Assembly (NCBI RefSeq): GCF_006539165.1 | Contig: NZ_BJMM01000020.1 | Coordinates: 78,849 to 142,848 of the forward strand | Origin: Streptomyces cacaoi | GTDB taxonomy: Bacteria > Actinomycetota > Actinomycetes > Streptomycetales > Streptomycetaceae | DNA: 64,000 nucleotides | Direction of reading: 5' to 3' | Part shown: one piece after another, positions 17,394 to 27,329 of the stretch | Numbering within the stretch: position 1 is the stretch's first letter | How the letters are laid out: the number at the start of each line of letters is the position of its first letter | Position numbers and translations under genes: made by a program | Notes under the pieces: generated by a model | The model's input: only the letters and a program-made list of their open reading frames with translations | Databases searched by the model: none | What the model was told of the DNA's origin: nothing

Positions 17394-18383
17394 TCATGCG
17401 CGGCGACGCAGTGTATCGAGAAGCACCGCAAGCGCAATGACTGCCCCAATGACCACCTGCTGCCAGAAAGCGGAAACATCAAGAAGGTTGAGGCCATTGC
17501 GCAGAACAGCGAGGATGAGGGCGCCGACGAGCGTTCCGGAAGCCTTTCCGACGCCTCCGGCGAGGCTGGCGCCGCCGATCACGACGGCCGCGATCGCATC
17601 CAGTTCGTAACCATCGGCCGCCTGCGGCTGGGCCGAGGCGAGCCGGGAGGCCAGCACGATGCCGGCGACGGCGGCGAACGCGCCCACCAGCGCGTAGATG
17701 ACCAGCTTCTGTCGGCGCACCCGGATGCCCGACAGATGTGCGGCCTCTTCGTTGCCGCCGATCGCGTACATGGCACGGCCGCTGTAGGTCTTGATCAGCA
17801 CCAGGGCGGTGATCACGCACATCACTATCATCACGATCACCGGCACGGGCAGCCAGTCGCCGATCGTCTCGCCGATCCAGGAGACGGACTCGGGCAGGGT
17901 GATCGGGGTGCCGTCGGAGAGGACGAGCGCGAGGCCGCGGGCGGCCGAGAGCATCGCCAGCGTCGCGATGAACGGCGGGAGTTTGCCGTAGGAGATCAGC
18001 AGGCCGTTGACCAGACCGCAGGCGGTACCGGTGGCGATGGCCAGGACGAACGCGAGCCAGATGGGCACGCCCTGGGTGCCCAGCCAGCCCAGCATGATGC
18101 CGGAGAACGCGGCGACGGAACCGACGGACAGGTCGATACCGCCGGAGACGATGGCGAACGTGACACCGAAGGCGAGGATCGCGGTGACGGCGGCCTGGAC
18201 ACCGACGTTCAGCAGGTTCTGCGTGGTGAGGAAGTCACCGGACATGAACGCGAGCAGCACCACCATGGCGATCAGCGCGCCCAGCGCGCCGTTCTCCTTG
18301 AGGAAGCGGCTCGCCATCTGTGGCGGCCGGTTGCCGCCGGGGCGCTTGTCCAGGCGGTGACCCGGCTGCGTGTCAATGGCCAC
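17394..18383 (-). CDS. rbsC: Ribose-type ABC transporter permease
   Basis: The protein is 329 residues with about 8-10 hydrophobic segments and the BPD_transp_2 signatures of RbsC: AFGVTFAIVSGGIDLSVGS, GLVNGLLISYGKLPPFIATL and a cytoplasmic YAIGGNEEAAHLSGI loop that contacts the ATPase. It forms the membrane channel for the sugar bound by RbsB. Its ATG lies 11 bases inside the 3' end of rbsA, so the two are likely translationally coupled. Length and motif order are normal for the family. Confidence 0.93.
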   Translation of the reverse strand: MAIDTQPGHRLDKRPGGNRPPQMASRFLKENGALGALIAMVVLLAFMSGDFLTTQNLLNVGVQAAVTAILAFGVTFAIVSGGIDLSVGSVAAFSGIMLGWLGTQGVPIWLAFVLAIATGTACGLVNGLLISYGKLPPFIATLAMLSAARGLALVLSDGTPITLPESVSWIGETIGDWLPVPVIVMIVMCVITALVLIKTYSGRAMYAIGGNEEAAHLSGIRVRRQKLVIYALVGAFAAVAGIVLASRLASAQPQAADGYELDAIAAVVIGGASLAGGVGKASGTLVGALILAVLRNGLNLLDVSAFWQQVVIGAVIALAVLLDTLRRRA

Positions 18384-19935
18384 GGGGAGAGTCCTCCATC
18401 TCGCTCGTTCCTGGCGCGGAGGTACCGACGGCCAGCGCCATGACGGCGTCCTGCGTCGCGTCCCGCGCGGTCAGTTCGCCCGCGATCCGGCCCTGGGACA
18501 TCACCAGGACCCGGTCGCTCATGCCCAGCACCTCGGGGAGGTCGCTGGAGATCATCAGCACCGCGTGGCCCGAGGCCGTCAGCTCGTTGATGAGCTGGTA
18601 GATCTCGACCTTGGCGCCCACGTCGATGCCGCGGGTGGGTTCGTCGAGGATCAGCACGCGGCTCTTGGCGAGCAGCCACTTGCCGATCACGACTTTCTGC
18701 TGGTTGCCGCCGGAGAGCGTGCGCACGTGCTGCTCCATGCCCGCCATGCGCACCCCCAGCCGTTCGGCGATCCGGGACGCCTCCTTGCGCAGTCCCGAGC
18801 GGTCCACCAGCCCGCCCGTGCTGGACTCGCGCAGGGTGACGAGGCCCAGGTTGTCGGTGACGGAGGCGTCCGGGAGCAGGCCCTGCCCCTTGCGGTCCTC
18901 CGGGACGAGGCCGAGCCCGGCGGCGTGCGAGGCCCACACGTCGCCGCGCGGCAGCTTCTTGCCGGCGACCTCGACGCGGCCCGCGTCGTACGGGTCGGCG
19001 CCGAAGACGGCACGGACGACCTCGGTACGGCCGGCGCCCACCAGGCCCGCGACGCCGACGACTTCGCCGGCGTGCACCTCGAAGCTGATGTCCTGGAAGA
19101 CGCCCTGCCGGCGCAGCCCCGTCACCCGCAGCAGCGGCTGGTCCGCCGCCGCGGGGGTGCCGCTGCCGGCCTTGCGCGGGTACTGCTGCTCGATGCTGCG
19201 GCCCACCATCAGCGTGACGAGGTCGTCCTGGGGGGTGTTGGCCGGCACCTGGCCCACGCTGCGGCCGTCGCGCAGCACGGTGACCCGGTCGCCGATGGCC
19301 GGAATCTCCTCCAGATGGTGGGTGATCAGCACGATGCCGACGCCTTCCGAGCGCAGCCCGCGCACGATCCCGAAGAGCCGGTTGACCTCTTCGGAAGTGA
19401 GCACAGCTGTCGGCTCGTCCATGATGAGCACCCGGGCGCGGAGGCTGAGCGCCTTGGCGATCTCCACCATCTGACGTCCGGCGATGCCGAGTTCACGCAC
19501 GGGTGTGCGCGGGGGCGCGGTGACGCCGACGCGCTTGAGCAGCGCCTGCGCGTCGGCCTCCATGCGCTTGCGGTCGACGATGCCGAAGCGGCGCGGCTGG
19601 CGCCCCAGAAAGAGGTTCTCGGCGATGGACAAATGCGGCACCAGATTGAATTCCTGGTGGATCGTGGCGATGCCGAGCTTCTCCGCGGCCTCCGCGTCGC
19701 CGATCCGCACGGCCTTGCCGTCGCACAGCACCCGTCCCGCGTCGGGACGGTGGGTGCCGGAGAGCACCTTGATGAGCGTGCTCTTGCCGGCGCCGTTCTC
19801 GCCCAGCAGTACGTGCACTTCGCCCGCGCGCAGATCGAAGTCGACACCGTCCAGGGCGACCACGCCCGGGAAGGTCTTGCGTATGCCCTCCGTGCGCAGC
19901 AGCTCCCGTGCCGGGGGCGGGTCCGGTGTGGTCAA
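18373..19935 (-). CDS. rbsA: Ribose-type ABC transporter ATP-binding protein
   Basis: The protein is 520 residues, started at TTG (19933-19935) with a ribosome site AAAGGA seven bases upstream. This TTG overlaps the rbsR stop (TTGA), so translation is coupled. It carries two ATPase domains in tandem as in RbsA/MglA. The first has LLGENGAGKSTLIKVLSG and Walker B VLIMDEPTAVL. The second has the typical degenerate P-loop GLVGAGRTE, signature LSGGNQQK and Walker B LILDEPTRGIDVG. It energises import through RbsC. The specificity (ribose rather than xylose or galactose) is inferred from RbsD and RbsR. Confidence 0.92.
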   Translation of the reverse strand: MTTPDPPPARELLRTEGIRKTFPGVVALDGVDFDLRAGEVHVLLGENGAGKSTLIKVLSGTHRPDAGRVLCDGKAVRIGDAEAAEKLGIATIHQEFNLVPHLSIAENLFLGRQPRRFGIVDRKRMEADAQALLKRVGVTAPPRTPVRELGIAGRQMVEIAKALSLRARVLIMDEPTAVLTSEEVNRLFGIVRGLRSEGVGIVLITHHLEEIPAIGDRVTVLRDGRSVGQVPANTPQDDLVTLMVGRSIEQQYPRKAGSGTPAAADQPLLRVTGLRRQGVFQDISFEVHAGEVVGVAGLVGAGRTEVVRAVFGADPYDAGRVEVAGKKLPRGDVWASHAAGLGLVPEDRKGQGLLPDASVTDNLGLVTLRESSTGGLVDRSGLRKEASRIAERLGVRMAGMEQHVRTLSGGNQQKVVIGKWLLAKSRVLILDEPTRGIDVGAKVEIYQLINELTASGHAVLMISSDLPEVLGMSDRVLVMSQGRIAGELTARDATQDAVMALAVGTSAPGTSEMEDSPRGH

Positions 19936-20966
19936 CGACGCGTCCTTTCGTCTTCGCCGCAGGAGCGGCGCGCTATGAGGTGGGCGGAGAGAGTGACGGA
20001 GCCGGCGCACCCCTCACCGGAGGGCGTCCGGGGGGAGCCCCACTCCACCAGGTCGGTCAGTGCGGCGACCGCGCGGTGCCCCAGCTCCTGGGTGGGCTGG
20101 GCGATCGCGGTGATCGGCGGGTCGGTGTGCAGGAACCAGGGGATGTCGTCGAAGGCCGCCAGGGCCACGTCCTCGGGCACCCGCAGCCCGAGCGTCCGCA
20201 GCTGGTCCATCACACCGAGCGCCATGAGGTTGTCGGTGGCGAACACCGCCTCGGGCGGCTCGGGCAGGGTGAAGAACGCCTCGGCCGCCTGCCGTCCGCT
20301 GGCCGTCTGGAAGTCGCCCTGGCCGATGTAGTGCTCGGGCAGGGGCAGCCCGAACTCGCACAGGGCCGAACGGAAGGCGCGTACCCGTTCGTTGCTGGTG
20401 GTGCTGGCGACGGGACCGGTGATGATGGCGATCCGGCGGTGCCCCAGCGCATACAGATGAGCGACGAGTTCCCGTACGGCCCCTCGCCCGTCGGCGCGGA
20501 TCAGGGGCACGTCGAGCCCCTCGATCCAGCGGTCGACGAAGACCATCGGTATCCCGGAGACGGCCGCCTCCCGCAGCGCCACCGAGTCCCCCTCGGCGGG
20601 CGAGACGAGCAGCCCGTCGATGCGCCGGTCCAGCAGTGTGCGCACATGGTGGTCCTGGAGGGCGACCTGCTCGTCCGCGTTGCCGATGATCACGCTGTAG
20701 CCGCGGCTGCGTGCGGCGTCCTCCACCGCGCGGGCCAGCTCGGTGAAGAACGGGTTGAGCACATCGCTGATCACCAGCCCGAGGGTGCGTGTCTGGTCGG
20801 TGCGCAGCGACCGGGCCAGTGCGTTGGGCCGGTAGCGCAGCGCCGAGACCGCGGCCAGCACCCGCGCCCTGGTGTCCTCCCGCACCCCGCTGTGCCCGTT
20901 GAGCACGCGGGAAACCGTGGCCACGGAGACGCCCGCGTGCGCCGCGACGTCCTTGATGCCTGCCAT
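19932..20966 (-). CDS. rbsR: LacI-family ribose operon repressor
   Basis: The protein is 344 residues from the ATG of MAGIKDVAAHAGVSVATVSR, a canonical LacI helix-turn-helix. The effector domain has LGLVISDVLNPFFTELAR, VDRWIEGLDVPLIRADGRGA, RIAIITGPV and AVFATDNLMALGVMDQL. It is the first gene of the operon and overlaps rbsA by 3 bases. A near-perfect operator (21197-21210) lies about 230 bases upstream and an inverted repeat just beyond it, suggesting autoregulation and ribose-responsive control of the whole operon. A much longer open frame extends upstream antisense to recD2 and is not coding. Confidence 0.9.
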   Translation of the reverse strand: MAGIKDVAAHAGVSVATVSRVLNGHSGVREDTRARVLAAVSALRYRPNALARSLRTDQTRTLGLVISDVLNPFFTELARAVEDAARSRGYSVIIGNADEQVALQDHHVRTLLDRRIDGLLVSPAEGDSVALREAAVSGIPMVFVDRWIEGLDVPLIRADGRGAVRELVAHLYALGHRRIAIITGPVASTTSNERVRAFRSALCEFGLPLPEHYIGQGDFQTASGRQAAEAFFTLPEPPEAVFATDNLMALGVMDQLRTLGLRVPEDVALAAFDDIPWFLHTDPPITAIAQPTQELGHRAVAALTDLVEWGSPRTPSGEGCAGSVTLSAHLIARRSCGEDERTRR

Positions 20967-21196
20967 TGCCGTGCCGGGTCCTGGGGTGGGAGGGAGGGAA
21001 GGGGCGGGAGGTGTGGAGCGGTCGAAAGAGGGCGGAGGGTCCAAAACGAGGGAAAGAGCGGAGAGAAGTGCGGAAAAGCGGAGTGATCGGGTGGGTCGTG
21101 CCGGCCGGCGAGCCGTCGGTACGGGAGGGAACCGAGGTGCCGGAGGGTGAACCGCCGCGGGGCGCAGGGCCGTTCGAGACGTCTGCCGGGTGCCCG

Positions 21197-21210
21197 TGGA
21201 ATCGATTACA
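21197..21210. promoter_or_regulatory. Candidate RbsR operator
   Basis: TGGAATCGATTACA is a 14-base imperfect palindrome (6 of 7 positions symmetrical) with the central CG of LacI-family operators. It lies upstream of rbsR in the divergent control region. Confidence 0.6.
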
Positions 21211-21212
21211 TC

Positions 21213-21225
21213 GCACATGGAATGT
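21213..21225. promoter_or_regulatory. Inverted repeat next to the RbsR operator
   Basis: CACAT-GGA-ATGTG is a perfect 5-bp inverted repeat with a 3-base spacer, two bases beyond the operator-like palindrome. It may be a second regulator site. Which protein binds is unknown. Confidence 0.4.
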
Positions 21226-21307
21226 GATGGGACCGCGGTGGCGCAAGGGTCCGATGCCAGATCGTGACCCAGGGGGGAATAAACAACTCCACTTACACGG
21301 AGGGTAG

Positions 21308-21316
21308 TTATCCACA
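21308..21316 (+). promoter_or_regulatory. DnaA-box-like sequence
   Basis: TTATCCACA matches the classical DnaA box exactly and lies 41 bases upstream of the recD2-like helicase start. A single 9-mer can occur by chance, though this AT-rich word is rarer in such GC-rich DNA. Confidence 0.35.
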
Positions 21317-21356
21317 GGCTCGGCGAGATTTTCCGGACGGGGCTACCGTCGGTGCC

Positions 21357-23621
21357 ATGACGTCCAAGCCCGCCGTGCTCGAAGGTGTCCTGGAGCGCAT
21401 CACCTACGCCAACGAGGAGAACGGCTACACCGTGGCCCGGGTCGACACCGGCAGGGGCGGCGAACTGCTCACCGTCGTCGGCGCCCTGCTCGGTGCGCAG
21501 GCCGGCGAGTCGCTGCGGATGGAGGGCCGCTGGGGCTCCCACCCGCAGTACGGCCGCCAGTTCCATGTGGACAACTACGTCACGGTGCTGCCCGCCACGA
21601 TCCAGGGCATCCGCCGCTATCTGGGCTCCGGGCTGGTCAAGGGCATCGGCCCGCGCATCGCGGACCGCATCGTGACCCACTTCGGCGTCGAGACCCTGGA
21701 GATCATCGAGGCCGATGCGCAGCGGCTGGCCGAGGTGCCCGGGCTGGGCCCGAAGCGCACCAAACTGATCGCCGCCGCCTGGGAGGAACAGAAGGCGATC
21801 AAGGAGGTCATGGTCTTCCTCCAGGGCGTCGGCGTCTCCACCTCGATCGCGGTCCGCATCTACAAGCAGTACGGGGACGCCTCCATCTCGATGGTGCGCA
21901 ACAACCCCTACCGCCTCGCGGCCGACGTCTGGGGCATCGGCTTCCTCACGGCCGACCGCATCGCCCGCTCCGTCGGCATCCCGCACGACAGCCCGGAGCG
22001 CGTCAAGTCCGGCCTCCAGTACACGCTTTCGCAGTCGGCCGACCAGGGGAACTGCTATCTGCCCGAGGAACGCCTCATCTCCGAGGCGGTCAAGCTGCTG
22101 GGGGTGGACACCGGCCTGGTCATCGACTGCCTGGGAGAGCTGGCGGACGAGGAGGAGGGCGTCGAGCGGGAGCCGGTGCCCGATCCGGAGGACGCGGAAC
22201 GCACTGTCAACGCCGTCTATCTGGTGCCGTTCCAGCGCGCCGAGGTGTCCCTCTCGGCCCAGGTGCTGCGGCTGCTGCGCACCGGCGAGGACCGCCTCGC
22301 CGCCTTCCAGGACGTCGACTGGGAGCGCGCACTGGGCTGGCTGGCCGCGCGCACGGGCGCCGAACTCGCCCCGGAACAGCGGGAGGCGGTGCGCCTCGCG
22401 CTCACCCGCAAGGTCGCGGTGCTCACGGGCGGCCCCGGCTGCGGCAAGTCCTTCACGGTGCGCTCGGTGGTGGAGCTGGCCCGCGCCAAGCGCGCCCGGG
22501 TGCTGCTGGCCGCACCCACCGGGCGGGCGGCCAAGCGGCTCTCGGAGCTGACCGGCGCCGAGGCGTCCACGGTGCACCGGCTGCTGGAGCTGAAGCCCGG
22601 CGGGGACGCGGCCTACGACCGGGAGCGCCCGCTCCAGGCCGATCTGATCGTGGTGGACGAGGCGTCCATGCTCGATCTGCTGCTCGCGAACAAGCTGGTC
22701 AAGGCCGTGCCGCCGGGAGCGCACCTGCTGCTGGTGGGCGATGTCGACCAGCTGCCCTCGGTGGGCGCGGGCGAGGTGCTGCGCGATCTGCTGGCGGAGG
22801 GCGGCCCCGTCCCGGCGGTACGGCTGCGCCGGGTCTTCCGCCAGGCCCAGCAGTCCGGTGTGGTCACCAACGCGCACCGCATCAACGCCGGCGAGTACCC
22901 GCTGACCCAGGGCCTGCGGGACTTCTTCCTCTTCGTCGAGGAGGACACGGAGGAGGCCGGGCGGCTGACGGTCGACGTCGCCGCGCGCCGGGTCCCGGCC
23001 AAGTTCGGTCTGGATCCCCGGCGGGACGTCCAGGTGCTGGCGCCGATGCACCGCGGCCCGGCGGGCGCGGGCACCCTCAACGGCCTTCTCCAACAGGTGA
23101 TCACCCCGGCCCGGCCGGATCTGCCCGAGCGCCGCTTCGGCGGACGGGTCTTCCGCGTCGGGGACAAGGTCACGCAGATCAGGAACAACTACGAAAAGGG
23201 GGAGAACGGCGTCTTCAACGGCACGGGCGGCATCGTCACGGCGCTCGATCAGGACGAACAGCGGCTCACGGTCCGTACCGAGGAGGACGAGGAGATCGGC
23301 TACGACTTCACCGAACTGGACGAGCTGGCGCACGCCTATGCGGTGACCATCCACCGCTCACAGGGCAGCGAGTACCCGGCGGTGGTGATCCCGGTGACGA
23401 CCGGGGCCTGGATGATGCTCCAGCGCAATCTGCTCTACACCGCGGTCACCCGGGCCAAGAAGCTGGTCGTGCTGGTGGGTTCGCGGCGGGCGCTGGGCCA
23501 GGCGGTGCGCACCGTCTCGGCCGGCCGCCGGTGGACGGCGCTGGACCACCGGCTGAGCGGGGCGCTGCGCAGCGGCTCCGGCACCGCCGTCCCCGCGGAG
23601 GCCGCTGTGGCCGCCGGGTGA
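21357..23621 (+). CDS. recD2: RecD2-like ATP-dependent DNA helicase
   Basis: The protein is 754 residues from the ATG of MTSKPAVLEGVLERITYANE. It shows the RecD2 plan: an N-terminal OB-like segment, a helix-hairpin-helix region (GLVKGIGPRIADRIV, LAEVPGLGPKRTKLI), then the superfamily 1 helicase core. The core has Walker A GGPGCGKS near 357-364, a TGRAAKRLSELTG motif, DEAS Walker B and GDVDQLPSVGAG. The C-terminal VTIHRSQGSEYPAVVIPV and LYTAVTRAKKLVVLVGS motifs carry the arginine finger. RecD2 proteins unwind DNA 5'-3' without RecBC and act in recombination or repair. It is divergent from rbsR and probably monocistronic. Confidence 0.93.
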   Translation: MTSKPAVLEGVLERITYANEENGYTVARVDTGRGGELLTVVGALLGAQAGESLRMEGRWGSHPQYGRQFHVDNYVTVLPATIQGIRRYLGSGLVKGIGPRIADRIVTHFGVETLEIIEADAQRLAEVPGLGPKRTKLIAAAWEEQKAIKEVMVFLQGVGVSTSIAVRIYKQYGDASISMVRNNPYRLAADVWGIGFLTADRIARSVGIPHDSPERVKSGLQYTLSQSADQGNCYLPEERLISEAVKLLGVDTGLVIDCLGELADEEEGVEREPVPDPEDAERTVNAVYLVPFQRAEVSLSAQVLRLLRTGEDRLAAFQDVDWERALGWLAARTGAELAPEQREAVRLALTRKVAVLTGGPGCGKSFTVRSVVELARAKRARVLLAAPTGRAAKRLSELTGAEASTVHRLLELKPGGDAAYDRERPLQADLIVVDEASMLDLLLANKLVKAVPPGAHLLLVGDVDQLPSVGAGEVLRDLLAEGGPVPAVRLRRVFRQAQQSGVVTNAHRINAGEYPLTQGLRDFFLFVEEDTEEAGRLTVDVAARRVPAKFGLDPRRDVQVLAPMHRGPAGAGTLNGLLQQVITPARPDLPERRFGGRVFRVGDKVTQIRNNYEKGENGVFNGTGGIVTALDQDEQRLTVRTEEDEEIGYDFTELDELAHAYAVTIHRSQGSEYPAVVIPVTTGAWMMLQRNLLYTAVTRAKKLVVLVGSRRALGQAVRTVSAGRRWTALDHRLSGALRSGSGTAVPAEAAVAAG

Positions 23622-23838
23622 TCCCGCAGGCCCGGACGGCGGCTCTCCCGACAGGCGGGCACGCTCCCGGGGGGTGACCATAACGGCTTGGAGGGTGCAG
23701 GATATCTAGCAGGGCGGCACTCCGTGCCACCATGGAGCCCTTCGGCTGACCCCCAGTGCACCGCACAGCACCTGATGGGGGAGAGTGGAAAGAGTCAGGG
23801 CACCTCGAAGAAGAGGCACTACGTCGGTGAGGGATGAC

Positions 23839-25143
<1,305 letters not shown>

Positions 25144-25201
25144 CACCGGTCCCGGCAGACGGGCCGACGCGGGCGCCGGGGCGCCCGAGCGCGAGCACGG
25201 T

Positions 25202-25234
25202 GAAGGCTCCGATCCCAGGCGGATCGGAGCCTTC
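25202..25234 (+). terminator. Citrate synthase terminator
   Basis: GAAGGCTCCGATCC (25202-25215) pairs perfectly with GGATCGGAGCCTTC (25221-25234) across a 5-base loop: a 14-bp stem 58 bases after the citrate synthase stop. Confidence 0.85.
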
Positions 25235-25376
25235 CGCATGTGTGCCAAATGTTTACGCGCGAGCAGTTGCCAGGGAGACGTAGGTCACAGAAATTGGGGG
25301 GTAACCATCTGCGGGGGTCGGGTGTCTAACCGGGTGGCGTCGGCCTCCCGGCGGATTCCGACGCCCGTCACCGGAG

Positions 25377-25562
25377 GCGTCTTGGGGGACGCGAACGGTG
25401 AAGAAGGGGTGAACGTGCCCGGGGAGCTTTGAGCGGCCCTCCCGCTGTACGTGCAGCCAGAAAGCGCCCGGCCAGGATCCCGTGGGGGGAATCCATGACC
25501 GGGAAACGGAAAGCGCCCCGTCGACGGGCCCGTGGGGGGACCTGGCCGACGGGGCGCTTTTT
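25377..25562 (+). ncRNA. Candidate small RNA downstream of citrate synthase
   Basis: This non-coding stretch folds into three hairpins. The first is GCGTC/GACGC at 25377-25392 with a TTGGGG loop. The second is a GGAT/ATCC hairpin at 25475-25494 whose loop contains CCCGTGGGGGGA. The third is a 14-bp terminator stem (25510-25523 with 25547-25560) whose loop region repeats the same 12-mer, followed by five Ts. From memory, a small RNA called scr2736 is reported next to the S. coelicolor citrate synthase SCO2736; this may be its counterpart. The 5' end is not defined by sequence. Confidence 0.4.
25510..25562 (+). terminator. Strong hairpin with T-run
   Basis: AAAGCGCCCCGTCG (25510-25523) pairs perfectly with CGACGGGGCGCTTT (25547-25560) and is followed by further Ts to 25562. 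This is an unusually complete intrinsic terminator for Streptomyces. No protein gene directly precedes it, which supports a non-coding transcript. Confidence 0.8.
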
Positions 25563-25765
25563 CCTGCCCGTTGGACGAGGGGGGCGGAACCCGCCGGACG
25601 CGGGCGGGGAACCTTGAGCCTCGGGGCTTCCCGAGCGCCGGGCCCCGGGCTTCGCGCGCCTGGTGCGGCGGGCGTCGCCCGGGCGGACCGTTCGCTGTGC
25701 GCGGATGCCCGGAATGCGGTAGAGCGGGCCCGGCGCGATACTGAAGGGGTGCGGGGCGGCGGGTG

Positions 25766-25984
25766 TCAGGCGGCGTCGACCACGTCGTAGCCGGCCTCGT
25801 CCACGGCCTCGCGTACGGCGGCGTCGTCCAGCGGGCCGGAGGAGGTGATGGTGACCTCTCCGGTGGCGGCCACGGCCTTCACGGCGGAGACGCCCTCGAT
25901 CTTCGAGATCTCCTCCGAGATCGCGTTCTCGCAGTGTCCGCAGCTCATGCCGGAGACCTTGTACTGCGTCGTGACGGTGCTCAT
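25766..25984 (-). CDS. Heavy-metal-associated domain protein (CopZ-like chaperone)
   Basis: The protein is 72 residues, a single HMA domain with the metal-binding motif GMSCGHC at residues 12-18, followed by NAISEEISKIEGVSAVKA and ending VDEAGYDVVDAA. Such ferredoxin-fold proteins bind Cu(I) or similar soft metals through the CxxC pair and hand them to P-type ATPases. No metal ATPase or copper-responsive regulator is in the window, so it seems to stand alone. The start ATG is preceded by a short G/A-rich sequence (complement of tcctcgctctc). Confidence 0.9.
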   Translation of the reverse strand: MSTVTTQYKVSGMSCGHCENAISEEISKIEGVSAVKAVAATGEVTITSSGPLDDAAVREAVDEAGYDVVDAA

Positions 25985-26215
25985 GGCGACTCCTCGCTCT
26001 CGGTCGTTGCCGCACGGGTGATGACCAGGTGCCGGTGACGGCCCCGTGCGGGTTCAGCGTATACCCCCCAGAGGTATGGCGTCACCCTGCTCGGAGGGGG
26101 CTGGTCCGCGGTCCGTTCGCGGTCTTGCGGAGGTCCCCCCGGGTGCAGGGAGGTCCGCCGTGCGTGCGGAGTCCGCCGTGCGTGCGGAGGTCGGCAGGGA
26201 TGGACGGAGGCCGGG

Positions 26216-26995
26216 ATGGACGGCTTCGGCGGGTTCGGTGGTGCCGAGGGTGCGGTGTGGCTCTACACGCTGCTCGCGGTCACCACGCTGCCGCCCGCTG
26301 TGCCCAACTCGGCCCTCATCGCCGCTGCCGGGGCGCTCGCCGCCTCGGGGCGGCTCTCGCTGCCGCTGGTGCTGCTGGTCGTCGCGGGCAGCGCCGTCGC
26401 CGGGGACGCCGTCATCCACCTGCTGGGGCGGTGGGCCGGACGTCCACTGCGGGCCTGGGCCGCGACCGGTGCGCGCAGACGGGCGGCGCTGGGGTGGACG
26501 GCCGAGCGGATCCGGCGGCACGGGGTGCCTTTCGTGGTGGCTGTCCGGTTTCTCCCCGCCGGGCGGATCACCGGTGGAGCGGCGGCCGGAGCCGTCGGCT
26601 ATCCGGTGCGCCGGTTTCTGCTGGGTGCGGGGATCGCCGAACTGCTGTGGGCCGGTTACGGCGTCGGTATCGGCTACGGCGGCGGCACCGTGCTGGCCGG
26701 CACCTGGCCGGGGCTGCTGCTGGGCGTCGGTGCCTCGGTGGTGCTGGCCGTCCTCGCCTCCGTCGCCGGGCGGGTGGTACGTGGCGCTGCGCGCGGTGGT
26801 CCGGGGGACGGGCCCGGCGGGGCGGAGGGCTCGGGTGGGGCTGGTGGCCCGGGCGGCCCAGGCGGAGACGGTGGCCTGGGTGCTGGCCTGGGCGGGGATG
26901 GTGGTGGCCCGGGTGAGGTGGGCGGCTCCGGCGGAGCTGGTGGCCGGTCCGGCGGAGGTGGCTCGGCCGGGGGAGGTGGCCCGGGGTGCAGGTGA
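26216..26995 (+). CDS. DedA-family (SNARE-associated) membrane protein with Gly-rich tail
   Basis: The protein is 259 residues. Residues about 10-190 match the DedA/VTT family. There are several hydrophobic segments (YTLLAVTTLPPAVPNSALI, LPLVLLVVAGSAVAGDAVI, LLLGVGASVVLAVLASVAG) and the signature RFLPAGRITGGAAAGAVGYP, whose Arg residues are functionally important in the family. DedA proteins are linked to lipid-carrier recycling and membrane homeostasis. The last 65 residues are almost pure Gly with Ala, Pro, Ser and Asp (GGSGGAGGRSGGGGSAGGGG), unlike typical DedA, and the DNA there is a G-rich degenerate repeat that continues past the stop. Confidence 0.78.
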   Translation: MDGFGGFGGAEGAVWLYTLLAVTTLPPAVPNSALIAAAGALAASGRLSLPLVLLVVAGSAVAGDAVIHLLGRWAGRPLRAWAATGARRRAALGWTAERIRRHGVPFVVAVRFLPAGRITGGAAAGAVGYPVRRFLLGAGIAELLWAGYGVGIGYGGGTVLAGTWPGLLLGVGASVVLAVLASVAGRVVRGAARGGPGDGPGGAEGSGGAGGPGGPGGDGGLGAGLGGDGGGPGEVGGSGGAGGRSGGGGSAGGGGPGCR

Positions 26996-27329
26996 GCGGC
27001 TGCGGTCGGGCACGGTGGCCAGGTCGGGAAGGTGGCCCGGGGTGCAGGTGTGGGGCACGGCCGGAAAGGCGGCCTGGGCAAGGCGGGCGGCTGTGGTCGG
27101 GCAACGCAGCCAGGCCGGAGGGGCGGCCGGAGTGCAGGTCGGAGGGTGCGGCCGGATGCAGGGCAGGGTTGCGGCCGGGTGCAGGGCAGGGGTGCGGTCA
27201 GGTTGGGGGTCCGAGTGGGTGGGGTGAATGACGTGCGTGAGGTGGCGTGGGTGGGGTGAAGGGAGCGGAACGCCCCGCCTGCCGGTGGGGGCGGTGGGCG
27301 GGGCGGAGGGGGTGGAGGGGGTCGGATGG
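26996..27329. other. G-rich degenerate repeat, no gene
   Basis: These 334 bases are strongly G-biased on the + strand with slipped variants of words such as GCGGCCGG(A/G)TGCAGG. They continue the Gly-codon repeat of the DedA tail. Open frames here are low-complexity shadows. The last 90 bases approach the end of the HTH gene on the other strand. Confidence 0.5.

Larger units (their letters stand above)
20967..21356. other. Divergent control region of rbsR and the helicase gene
   Basis: About 390 bases. The rbsR-proximal half is G/A-rich with no clear signal. The helicase-proximal part contains the operator at 21197-21210, the inverted repeat at 21213-21225, an AT-richer stretch at about 21278-21310, and a DnaA-box-like TTATCCACA at 21308-21316. 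No gene is visible. Confidence 0.5.

Noticed and set aside
20967..23354. Upstream extension of the rbsR frame to 1140 codons
   Set aside because: The extra part is antisense to the recD2 gene and has no domain. The LacI helix-turn-helix begins at residue 3 of the chosen start.
25240..25430. Possible ydaO/c-di-AMP riboswitch
   Set aside because: A GGGGTGAA-like word is present but the conserved core of the motif as I remember it is not, and no downstream gene in the right orientation would be controlled.
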